Positions 14,726 through 21,037 of a stretch of 32,462 bases of DNA are shown piece after piece. A program made the position numbers and the translations under genes. The DNA is from an uncultured Clostridia bacterium (lineage in GTDB: Bacteria > Bacillota > Clostridia > Christensenellales > UBA1242): assembly GCA_934746185.1 (NCBI GenBank), contig CAKVEY010000002.1, forward strand, positions 1-32,462, given 5' to 3'. The stretch's first letter is position 1, and every line of letters starts with the position of its first letter. Below the pieces are notes generated by a model that was given only the letters and a program-made list of their open reading frames with translations, searched no databases and was not told the DNA's origin.

Positions 14726-15793
14726 TTAATTTAATCCTTGTTCTAATTTTGCTTTTTGGTCAGCGATAGTTAAAGCATCTATCAACTCGTCCATATCACC
14801 ATTTAAAAACTCTGTTAAAGCGTAAACTGTGTAATTTATTCTATGGTCAGTTAATCTGCCTTGTGGATAGTTATATGTCCTAATTCGTTCGCTTCTATCC
14901 CCTGTTCCTATTTGTGTTCGACGATTTTGAGCATATTTTTCGTCTTGTTCAGTTTTATATTTATCATATAATTTTGTTTTTAAAATAGATAATGCTGTTT
15001 CTTTATTTTGAATTTGGCTTCTTTGGTCTTGACAGAAAACAACAATGCCTGTTGGAATATGTGTTACTCTTATAGCACTTTCAGTTTTATTAATATGTTG
15101 ACCACCTGCACCACTGCTACGGCAAGTATCAATTTTTAAATCTTTTTCATCAAGTGTTACATCAACATCTTGTGCTTCTGGAAGTACTGCAACTGTAATA
15201 GTTGAAGTATGAACTCTACCTTGTGTTTCTGTATCTGGAACTCTTTGAACACGGTGAACACCACTTTCAAACTTAAAGCGGGAATAAACGCCATTACCTG
15301 AAATTTTAAAAGTTGCTTCTTTAACTCCACCAAGTTCAGTGTCATTTAATTCATAAATTTCAACTTTAAATCTTTTTCTTTCAGCATATTTCATATACAT
15401 ACGCATAATTTCTGCACCAAATAACGCTGCTTCGTCACCACCAGCGCCACTACGAATTTCTACAATTACGTTTTTATCATCGTTTTCATCTTTTGGAAGT
15501 AAAAGGATTTTGATTTCTTCTTCAAGTTTAGATATTTTATCTTTACTCTCTAAAATTTCGGCTTCTAAAAACTCTTTCATTTCGCCACTTTCAACTTCAA
15601 GCATACTTTCGGCATCTTTTAAGTTATCAGTAACTTTTTTATATTCGTTATATTTTTCAACAATAGGTTCTAGGTTTTTTTGTTCTTTTGCTAACTTTAC
15701 ATATTCTTTATTATCATTTAAAACTTCTGGGCTCATAAGTTTTGCACTTACTTCTTCATACCTATTTTTAATGTTTTGCAATTTATCTAACAT
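14726..15793 (-). CDS. prfA: Peptide chain release factor 1
   Basis: Recognises UAA and UAG in the ribosomal A site and triggers peptide release. The 355 aa fit RF1. Helical domain 1 covers about 1-100, RSGAGGDEAALF (114-125) marks the central domain, and the codon-reading PxT motif is PDT (186-188, in RVPDTETQG). The catalytic GGQ lies at 230-232. An RF2 would have SPF instead of PxT. AAGGAG precedes the ATG. The gene follows prmC by 3 nt, and PrmC methylates the GGQ glutamine, so modifier and substrate are co-made. Every complete gene in this window ends in TAA or TAG, the codons RF1 reads. Confidence 0.96.
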   Translation of the reverse strand: MLDKLQNIKNRYEEVSAKLMSPEVLNDNKEYVKLAKEQKNLEPIVEKYNEYKKVTDNLKDAESMLEVESGEMKEFLEAEILESKDKISKLEEEIKILLLPKDENDDKNVIVEIRSGAGGDEAALFGAEIMRMYMKYAERKRFKVEIYELNDTELGGVKEATFKISGNGVYSRFKFESGVHRVQRVPDTETQGRVHTSTITVAVLPEAQDVDVTLDEKDLKIDTCRSSGAGGQHINKTESAIRVTHIPTGIVVFCQDQRSQIQNKETALSILKTKLYDKYKTEQDEKYAQNRRTQIGTGDRSERIRTYNYPQGRLTDHRINYTVYALTEFLNGDMDELIDALTIADQKAKLEQGLN

Positions 15794-15796
15794 ATT

Positions 15797-16606
15797 TTAC
15801 TCCTTTTTTATTTTTATAACTCTGTCTAAATTATTATAATCTTTAATTAATGTTACATCTTTATATTTTTGCTTAAATAAATTTATTAAATTGCCTTGAT
15901 TATAACCGATTTCTAGCAAACATACGCCGTTTTCGTTTAAAAATTTATCTAAATTATCAAATATAATTTTGTAAAATTTTAAACCATCTTCTCCACCGTC
16001 TAACGATATAATTGGGTCAAAATTTTTAACTTCATCATCTAAGTTTTTAACAACATTAGTTTCTATATATGGTGGATTACAAATAATTAAGTCGTATCTA
16101 CCATTTATATTATTAAACATATCAGTTTGTACGAAATTTGCTTGTAAATTCAACTTTTTAGCGTTAATTTTGCTTACTTTTAAGGCTTTTTTACTAATAT
16201 CAGCAAGTGTTAAGTCTGTTTCTTTCCTATTATTTTTAATAGAAAGTCCTAAACAACCACTTCCACAACATAAATCTAAGCAAGAATTAAATTTTTCTTT
16301 CAATGCCGTTTCCACCAAAATTTCGCTATCGAACCTTGGAGTTAAAACAAAATTATTAACATAAAATTCTAAACCGAAAAAATATGCTTTTTTAAATATT
16401 TTTTGATATGGAATTTTTGTTTTTAAATGTTGTTTTACTATCTTTTTTATTTTATAAACTTCAAAAATCGAAAAATCTAAAAATTTAACTTCTAAAATAT
16501 TAGTTTTACATATTTCACTTAAACAATAATCAATTTCATTTATATTAGGATTATTATAATAATTATATAATTTAATTAATTCTTTTTTTAAATCGTTATA
16601 TTTCAT
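15797..16606 (-). CDS. prmC: Release factor N5-glutamine methyltransferase
   Basis: Uses S-adenosylmethionine to methylate the GGQ glutamine of release factors. 269 aa, usual size. An N-terminal helical domain (about 1-75) holds the release factor, LTPRFDSE (88-95) is the typical linker motif, DLCCGSGCLGLSI (111-123) binds SAM, and NPPY (177-180) is the catalytic motif. It lies between rpmE and prfA. There is no Shine-Dalgarno before the ATG: the T-tract of a terminator hairpin ends 4 nt upstream, so expression depends on read-through from rpmE or on an unseen start. Confidence 0.95.
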   Translation of the reverse strand: MKYNDLKKELIKLYNYYNNPNINEIDYCLSEICKTNILEVKFLDFSIFEVYKIKKIVKQHLKTKIPYQKIFKKAYFFGLEFYVNNFVLTPRFDSEILVETALKEKFNSCLDLCCGSGCLGLSIKNNRKETDLTLADISKKALKVSKINAKKLNLQANFVQTDMFNNINGRYDLIICNPPYIETNVVKNLDDEVKNFDPIISLDGGEDGLKFYKIIFDNLDKFLNENGVCLLEIGYNQGNLINLFKQKYKDVTLIKDYNNLDRVIKIKKE

Positions 16607-16610
16607 AATT

Positions 16611-16643
16611 AAAAAAATAAGAACACAGACTTACTCTATGTTC
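16611..16643 (-). terminator. Conditional-looking terminator between rpmE and prmC
   Basis: Minus strand GAACATAGA (16643-16635), 5-nt loop, TCTGTGTTC (16629-16621), a 9-bp stem with one G-U pair, followed by TTATTTTTTT (16620-16611). It sits just before the prmC ATG (16606). The 5' arm can pair instead with an upstream segment. Confidence 0.75.
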
Positions 16644-16699
16644 CTACTTTTTGCTTATAGTTAAAAATTTTTGAGTAAAATTTACCAGCACAAAGCATA

Positions 16700-16720
16700 G
16701 AACACAGCAAAATCTGTGCC
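16700..16720 (-). promoter_or_regulatory. Possible antiterminator arm of an rpmE-prmC attenuator
   Basis: Minus strand CTGTGTTC (16707-16700) repeats the 3' arm of the terminator and is complementary, with one G-U, to GAACATAG (16643-16636), the terminator's 5' arm. It can also be held by the preceding CACAG (16718-16714) in a small hairpin with a 6-nt loop. These are alternative pairings read by eye. Confidence 0.4.
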
Positions 16721-16733
16721 TAGTAAACCTTAC

Positions 16734-16940
16734 CTATTCCATATTAAATTTTTTCTTAAATTTATCAACTCTACCACTAGAATCTACCATTTTTCTTTTA
16801 CCTGTATAGAAAGGATGACATTTGTTACAAATTTCTACTCTAACAACGTCGCCATTTACTGTAGATTTAGTTTTAAAAGTTTCTCCACAAGCGCAGATAA
16901 CTTCAACTTCGTGATAATTTGGATGAATACCTTCTTTCAT
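16734..16940 (-). CDS. rpmE: 50S ribosomal protein L31, zinc-binding form
   Basis: A 68-residue ribosomal protein of the large subunit. It begins MKEGIHPNYHEV and contains all four zinc-ligand Cys: Cys16 and Cys18 (CAC), Cys38 and Cys41 (CNKC), followed by HPFYTGK. This is the C+ form, in contrast to the zinc-free paralogue used under zinc limitation. AAGGGG precedes the ATG and the gene has a consensus promoter with a short leader. rho commonly precedes rpmE in Bacillota; here an HTH gene does. The rpmE-prmC-prfA order downstream is the usual one. Confidence 0.96.
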   Translation of the reverse strand: MKEGIHPNYHEVEVICACGETFKTKSTVNGDVVRVEICNKCHPFYTGKRKMVDSSGRVDKFKKKFNME

Positions 16941-16970
16941 TTTCGCACCCCTTTTTTTGTAATACGATTT

Positions 16971-16999
16971 ATTATATTATAAAAAGAAAATATTGTCAA
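16971..16999 (-). promoter_or_regulatory. Consensus promoter of rpmE-prmC-prfA
   Basis: Minus strand TTGACA (16999-16994), 17 nt, TATAAT (16976-16971), matching both consensus hexamers. The expected leader is about 24 nt, too short for a typical L31 autoregulatory leader. Confidence 0.88.
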
Positions 17000-17012
17000 C
17001 TATTTTTAAAAA

Positions 17013-17234
17013 TTATTTTATAACTTTAACAACAAAGTTGCAAAAGTCGTCTAAACTCATTTTTTGCATAACAACAATGTTAAAAGCTACGCTAGGTTTA
17101 ACTAAATGGTCGCCATAAAGCATACGCTTTAAGTTCCACTTAGAAATTAGTGCCTTTTTACTATACTCTTCTAGCGATAATTTGTTTTTTTTAATAAAAT
17201 TTTCAACTATATTATATTTTACTTTAACTTCCAT
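17013..17234 (-). CDS. Small helix-turn-helix (XRE-like) DNA-binding protein
   Basis: A 73-residue protein if started at the ATG at 17234, which follows AAGGAG (17246-17241); a frame extension to 17276 has no ribosome-binding site and would run through the promoter. The region VENFIKKNKLSLEEYSKKA, then ISKWNLKRMLYGDHLVKPS, has the helix spacing of a Cro/CI-type HTH, ending in MSLDDFCNFV. It is divergent from a longer-known type of XRE gene at 17326. Its promoter -10 lies inside a pair of TGTACA boxes, which suggests autoregulation. Targets unknown. Confidence 0.72.
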   Translation of the reverse strand: MEVKVKYNIVENFIKKNKLSLEEYSKKALISKWNLKRMLYGDHLVKPSVAFNIVVMQKMSLDDFCNFVVKVIK

Positions 17235-17255
17235 AATTTTCTCCTTAATACAATC

Positions 17256-17292
17256 TGTACATATTATATTGTACAACTTGTCTAAATGTCAA
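17256..17292 (-). promoter_or_regulatory. Promoter of the 73-residue HTH gene with paired TGTACA boxes
   Basis: Minus strand TTGACA (17292-17287), 18 nt, TATAAT (17268-17263). TGTACA occurs at 17256-17261 and 17270-17275, 8 nt apart, flanking the -10. This is a candidate operator for the gene's own product or for the divergent XRE protein. Confidence 0.65.
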
Positions 17293-17325
17293 ATAAATAT
17301 TAATAAATTACTTAAAATATTATTA

Positions 17326-17535
17326 ATGAAAAACAAATTCGCCGAGAGATTTAAAGAATTTTTAAAAACAAACAATATTTCTCAAACACAATTCGCAAAA
17401 AGAATTGGCGTTTCTATTTCATTAATAAATAAATTTTGTTTAGGAACGAGAGAACCTAATTTGGATTTATTATTAACGATTTGTAATGAAATCGGTGAAT
17501 CTGCTGACTATTTATTAGGAATAAAAGAACTTTAA
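17326..17535 (+). CDS. XRE-family HTH regulator (tandem paralogue 1)
   Basis: A 69-residue single HTH_3 domain: NKFAERFKEFLKTNNISQ, the helix-turn QFAKRIGVS, recognition helix LINKFCLGTREP and NLDLLLTICNEIGESADYLLGIKEL in outline. About 60 percent of residues match the next gene, including the identical GESADYLLGIKEL end, so the two arose by duplication. The ATG at 17326 is preferred over an upstream in-frame ATG at 17182 whose extra residues are antisense to the divergent HTH gene. No ribosome-binding site; TAAAAT ends 7 nt before the ATG. Probably a dimeric repressor; targets unknown. Confidence 0.83.
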   Translation: MKNKFAERFKEFLKTNNISQTQFAKRIGVSISLINKFCLGTREPNLDLLLTICNEIGESADYLLGIKEL

Positions 17536-17579
17536 TTTTGATAAAAATTTTATCAAATGAATACTAGGTTCTTTTTTTT
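17523..17579 (+). terminator. Complex intrinsic terminator after XRE paralogue 1
   Basis: AAAAGAAC (17523-17530, in the last codons) pairs with GTTCTTTT (17568-17575) before a T-run. Inside lies a perfect hairpin, TTTGATAAAA (17537-17546) with TTTTATCAAA (17548-17557). Confidence 0.6.
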
Positions 17580-17591
17580 GTTTAAATATAT

Positions 17592-17602
17592 TGCTAATAG
17601 CA
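17592..17602. promoter_or_regulatory. Palindromic operator candidate O1
   Basis: TGCTAATAGCA is an 11-bp palindrome around a central A/T. A copy in inverse orientation lies at 17621-17631, 29 bp away centre to centre. The site is upstream of XRE paralogue 2. Confidence 0.6.
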
Positions 17603-17620
17603 GTATGTCAAGTAATTTAA

Positions 17621-17638
17621 TGCTATTAGCATTATAAT
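17621..17638 (+). promoter_or_regulatory. Operator candidate O2 abutting the -10 of XRE paralogue 2
   Basis: TGCTATTAGCA (17621-17631) is followed at once by TATAAT (17633-17638), which ends 6 nt before the ATG at 17645. A dimer bound here would cover the promoter. No Shine-Dalgarno, so the mRNA is probably leaderless. Confidence 0.6.
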
Positions 17639-17644
17639 TCTTTT

Positions 17645-17851
17645 ATGAATAAATTTGCTGAAAGACTAAATGAAAGTTTAAAAAATAACCAAATTTCACA
17701 ATCGGCTCTTGCACGAAAAATTGGAATGTCACAAAGTATTATAAATAATTATTGTCGTGGTGTTAGAGAACCAAGTTTAGATGTTTTAATTAAAATATGT
17801 GAAGCTTTAGGTGAATCTGCTGACTATTTATTAGGAATAAAAGAACTTTAA
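17645..17851 (+). CDS. XRE-family HTH regulator (tandem paralogue 2)
   Basis: A 68-residue single HTH_3 domain, closely related to the preceding gene (shared NKFAERL/F start, MSQSIINNYCRGVREPSLDVL recognition region in outline, and GESADYLLGIKEL end). It is expected to bind DNA as a dimer. Two TGCTAWTAGCA palindromes upstream, one touching the -10, suggest it or its paralogue represses this promoter. The stop codon overlaps the murC stop by 3 nt in convergent orientation, so the two genes share no spacer for a terminator. Confidence 0.87.
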   Translation: MNKFAERLNESLKNNQISQSALARKIGMSQSIINNYCRGVREPSLDVLIKICEALGESADYLLGIKEL

Positions 17852-19188
17852 AGTAAATTTTTTATATTATATATATCGCCTGCGCCAACAAATAAAATTA
17901 CCATATCTTGTTTGGCGTATTTTTTTAAATGTTTTATAACTTTTTTAAAATTAGTATAATAATAGCAATCTTGACGAGTTTTTAATTTATTAAATAAATC
18001 TTTTGCTGTTTTCCCTGCACTTTTTTTCTCTCGTGCCGAATATGTTTTATAAAAAATCGTTTGATAAACGCCTAAAAACGATGTTAAAAACTCATTAAAA
18101 TACTTTTTTGTTCTGCTATAAGTATGTGGTTGAAACACACAAATAATAGGTTTATTTAAGCTTTTAACTTCTTCAATCAACTTTTTTATTTCTGTTGGGT
18201 GATGAGCATAATCAAAATATATATCACCTAAAATTTTATTGCTTTTAACATTTTCAAATCGGCGTTTTATTCCTTTAAAATCAAAAAGTGCTTTTTTGAT
18301 AATTTGTTTATCTATATTATAATAATCAGCAACACAAATAGATGCCAAAGCGTTTAAAACATTGTGTTTACCAAAAATATTTAATCTAAATCGGTCAAAA
18401 AATTGTCCGTTTTTTATAACCGAAAACGAATATCCCCCATTTTTAAGTTTTCTAATATTTTTTGCATAAAAATTACTATTTTTATCTATAAAAGTTATTT
18501 TGTTATTATTAATTGTATTATATTTATTATTAATAACAACTTTTTTACAAATACTACTAAAATCGTCAAACGCTTTTTGAACTTCATCAATATTTTTGTA
18601 GCAATCTGGGTGGTCTTCTTCTATATTTAAAATAACGCCAACTGTGCTATTAAATTTTAAGAACGAACGTTTATATTCGCACGCTTCGGTTATAAAAAAG
18701 TTATTATCACCACAAATATAGTTAGAATTTAAGTTTACGCTCTCGCCACCAATATGAACTGTCGGTTTTAAATTTGCTAAAACAAAAATTTCGCTTATCA
18801 TAGATGTAACTGTAGTTTTGCCGTGGCTACCAGAAACCGAAATAACATTTTTATAATTATTTAATAATAAGTTTATAAACTCAGCTCTTTCTAAACATTT
18901 TATATTGTTATTTCTAGCCCAAACAAGTTCGGGGTTATTTTGTTTTATTGCTAAGGAATAAACAACTAAATCGGGTTGAACTTTTTTTATGTTTTTAGTG
19001 TGATGCGATATGTAAACTTTTATATTATTTTTAAATAATTTTTCAGTAATTTCGCTTTTGATAGCATCACTACCAAAAACACTATAACCTAATGTGTTTA
19101 GTATGCTTGCTAAACTTGATAAACTTATTCCCCCAATGCCTATAAAATAGATTTTATTTACATCTTCAAAATTCGACAATTTTTTCAT
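17848..19188 (-). CDS. murC: UDP-N-acetylmuramate--L-alanine ligase (MurC)
   Basis: ATP-dependent cytoplasmic ligase adding the first amino acid of the peptidoglycan stem. The 446 aa fit the family. The N-terminal Rossmann-like domain shows FIGIGGISLSSLA (15-27) and GSD; the ATP P-loop is SGSHGKTT (119-126). EACEYKRSF is the MurC metal-site motif, LNIEEDHPDCY follows, FGKHNVLNALA binds nucleotide, and DYAHHPTEI begins the C-terminal domain, the two His being characteristic of MurC. It is transcribed alone and diverges from spoVG. A TATAAT ends 5 nt before the ATG and there is no ribosome-binding site. Confidence 0.96.
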   Translation of the reverse strand: MKKLSNFEDVNKIYFIGIGGISLSSLASILNTLGYSVFGSDAIKSEITEKLFKNNIKVYISHHTKNIKKVQPDLVVYSLAIKQNNPELVWARNNNIKCLERAEFINLLLNNYKNVISVSGSHGKTTVTSMISEIFVLANLKPTVHIGGESVNLNSNYICGDNNFFITEACEYKRSFLKFNSTVGVILNIEEDHPDCYKNIDEVQKAFDDFSSICKKVVINNKYNTINNNKITFIDKNSNFYAKNIRKLKNGGYSFSVIKNGQFFDRFRLNIFGKHNVLNALASICVADYYNIDKQIIKKALFDFKGIKRRFENVKSNKILGDIYFDYAHHPTEIKKLIEEVKSLNKPIICVFQPHTYSRTKKYFNEFLTSFLGVYQTIFYKTYSAREKKSAGKTAKDLFNKLKTRQDCYYYTNFKKVIKHLKKYAKQDMVILFVGAGDIYNIKNLL

Positions 19189-19193
19189 AAAAC

Positions 19194-19199
19194 ATTATA
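19194..19199 (-). promoter_or_regulatory. -10 element directly before murC
   Basis: Minus strand TATAAT (19199-19194) followed by GTTTT and the murC ATG. No good -35 at 17-18 nt (AACGAA), so this is weaker evidence for a leaderless start than at dnaE. Confidence 0.4.
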
Positions 19200-19248
19200 T
19201 GATTTATCATTAATTTTTCGTTAAATTTAGAAAATGTGTTAAATTTGT

Positions 19249-19277
19249 TTGGAAATTTTTAACAAAACCAGTAAAAT
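19249..19277 (+). promoter_or_regulatory. Promoter of spoVG
   Basis: TTGGAA (19249-19254), 17 nt, TAAAAT (19272-19277). This is sigma-A-like; no clear sigma-H pattern, known for spoVG in Bacillus, was seen. Confidence 0.55.
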
Positions 19278-19304
19278 AATGTATATACAAATAAGGAGAA
19301 TAAA

Positions 19305-19589
19305 TTGAATATGTTAAACATTACTGATATTAGAGTTAGATTAGTTAAAAAAGATGATTTAAAACTTAAAGCCGTTGCTTCAATTACTATTGATGGTTGC
19401 TTTGTAGTTCACGAAATTAGAGTTATTGAAAGTGAAAAAGGTTTATTTGTTGCAATGCCTTCTAAAAAAACTCCAGATGGTGAATTTAAAGACACTGCTC
19501 ACCCAATAGACACTGAAACAAGAAATATGCTTGATAAAGCAGTTTTAAACGCTTATGAAAAAGCAGTTAAAGATGCACCAAACGAATAA
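19305..19589 (+). CDS. spoVG: SpoVG, RNA/DNA-binding regulator
   Basis: A small nucleic-acid-binding protein named for a septation/sporulation role in Bacillus but widespread in non-sporulating Bacillota as a pleiotropic regulator. The core is intact: ITDIRVRLV, KAVASITIDGCFVVHEIRVI, GLFVAMPSKKTPDGEF and DTAHPI, then a helical C-terminus. The start is uncertain: TTG at 19305 is 6 nt after AAGGAG (19293-19298), while the ATG at 19311 is 12 nt away. TTG is preferred on spacing and gives 94 aa; starting at ATG would remove two residues. The stop codon abuts that of cls head-on, with no base between. Confidence 0.95.
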   Translation: MNMLNITDIRVRLVKKDDLKLKAVASITIDGCFVVHEIRVIESEKGLFVAMPSKKTPDGEFKDTAHPIDTETRNMLDKAVLNAYEKAVKDAPNE

Positions 19590-20999
19590 TTAAAGTATTG
19601 GAGAAAATAAAGAGCAAAACGATATTGCTAGTCTTTTTACGGCTGGCAATTTTTTATAGAAATTTTTTTCAAGTCTACTACTCTCCTTTAAATCTTTAAT
19701 CATAGTTTTATAAAACTTTTTGCTTAACTTTTCATCAAAAACTATCAAACTACTTTCAAAATTCAAGTAAAACGAACGCATATCAAAATTACAACTTCCA
19801 CAAACAAAAATGTTTTTATCTATAAGTAAAGTTTTTGCGTGCAAAAATCCGTTATATAAATAAACATCAACGCCTAACTCTAATAACTTTTTAGCGTTAT
19901 ATAAACTTGCGTTATAAACAAACTTTTTATCAATAAGTTTAGGAATTAAAACAATAACTTTAACCCCATTTAAAACTGCTTGCTTTAAACAATTTATAAA
20001 CTTGTCATCTAAAATTAAATAAGGCGTTTCAATAATCACTTCGTTAATACTAGAATTTATTAAGTTTATAAAACTATCTTCAATTTTTTGTCCTTTATCT
20101 AATGGGCTAGAACTAATTACTTGTGCATAATTTTGTTTTGTATTTTTAAAATTAAAATTATTATCTATAAAATTATTTTCAATTTTAGGTTTAGACAACT
20201 TTAAATCTTGCAAAAATATTTTTAAAAGTTCTAAACTTGTTTTGCCCACTACCCTTAAATGTGTATCTCGCCACGGTGAAAGTTTTTCATTTTTATTAAA
20301 ATGGTCATCTCTAAAATTAACGCCACCTATATAAGAAATCTTGTTATCTATTATAATTATCTTTCTATGATTACGATAATTTATATTTAATTGAAAAATT
20401 TTTAATAAAGCAGGGAAAAACTCTATAACTTCAACATTATTTTCTTTTAATTCATTAAAAAATTTTTTGTTAGTTTTTTTGCTACCAAAACTATCGTAAA
20501 TAACAATAACTTTAACACCTTGTTTTGCTTTCTTTATTAAAATGTCTTTTATTTTACTTCCTACAATATCGTTACTAAATATATAACTTAATAAAAATAT
20601 CGAATGTTTGGCATTTAATAAATCGGCTTTAACGTTTCGCAAAAACATATTTGTATTTGCGAATATATCAATATTTTCATTATCTAAATATAAAGAATTA
20701 CAATTTAAAGCATTAAAAACTATATTTTGTTTATACTTATTTGTGTTTTTAACATTCTTTATATTATTTTTTATGGTAAGTTTATTTAATCTAGTTAAGT
20801 TATAAATTTTTTGATATTTCGATTTTTTGTTTAAAACTCCAATACCTAATAACAAATAAATAACAAAACTCAAAATGGGCAAAAAAGTAAAAACGAGTAA
20901 CCAAATTGCTACTCTATGTAAACGTTTATGTTCGATAAAAATCATAAACATAATTAATAATAAATTAATTAAATTTACAATATAAAAAAAGACAAGCAT
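19590..20999 (-). CDS. cls: Cardiolipin synthase (phospholipase D superfamily)
   Basis: Membrane enzyme condensing two phosphatidylglycerols into cardiolipin. The 469 aa have two N-terminal membrane segments (about 2-22 and 31-52) and two HKD motifs: HRKIIIID (211-218) with GGVNF, and HAKTLLID (388-395) with GSCNF. ETPYLIL and RSF motifs of Cls are also present. Both active-site halves look complete. The ATG at 20999 lies inside the terminator hairpin of the upstream giant gene, and AAAAAGG in that hairpin is the only possible ribosome-binding site, 13 nt away. A start at Met17 would remove the first membrane helix and is less likely. Confidence 0.94.
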   Translation of the reverse strand: MLVFFYIVNLINLLLIMFMIFIEHKRLHRVAIWLLVFTFLPILSFVIYLLLGIGVLNKKSKYQKIYNLTRLNKLTIKNNIKNVKNTNKYKQNIVFNALNCNSLYLDNENIDIFANTNMFLRNVKADLLNAKHSIFLLSYIFSNDIVGSKIKDILIKKAKQGVKVIVIYDSFGSKKTNKKFFNELKENNVEVIEFFPALLKIFQLNINYRNHRKIIIIDNKISYIGGVNFRDDHFNKNEKLSPWRDTHLRVVGKTSLELLKIFLQDLKLSKPKIENNFIDNNFNFKNTKQNYAQVISSSPLDKGQKIEDSFINLINSSINEVIIETPYLILDDKFINCLKQAVLNGVKVIVLIPKLIDKKFVYNASLYNAKKLLELGVDVYLYNGFLHAKTLLIDKNIFVCGSCNFDMRSFYLNFESSLIVFDEKLSKKFYKTMIKDLKESSRLEKNFYKKLPAVKRLAISFCSLFSPIL

Positions 21000-21019
21000 A
21001 TTTTAATGTTTGCCTTTTT
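20984..21019 (-). terminator. Terminator of the giant surface-protein gene, overlapping the cls start
   Basis: Minus strand AAAAA then GGCAAACAT (21014-21006), 6-nt loop, ATGCTTGTC (20999-20991) with one mismatch and one G-U, then seven T. The ATG of the 3' arm is the cls start codon. Confidence 0.7.
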
Positions 21020-21037
21020 ATGTTTAATTATTCTACT

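Noticed and set aside
15157..15345. Minus-strand frame inside prfA, and similar shadows inside dnaE, uvrC, murC and the giant gene
   Set aside because: They lie in another frame of, or opposite to, strongly supported genes, lack family motifs, and arise from biased AT-rich coding sequence.
17235..17276. A longer N-terminus (MYNIICTDCIKEKI) for the 73-residue HTH protein
   Set aside because: This stretch contains the -10 box, the TGTACA boxes and the AAGGAG of the shorter start.
17182..17325. A longer N-terminus for the XRE protein starting at 17182
   Set aside because: The extra residues are antisense to the divergent HTH gene and its promoter, and XRE domains of this type start at the NKFAER motif.
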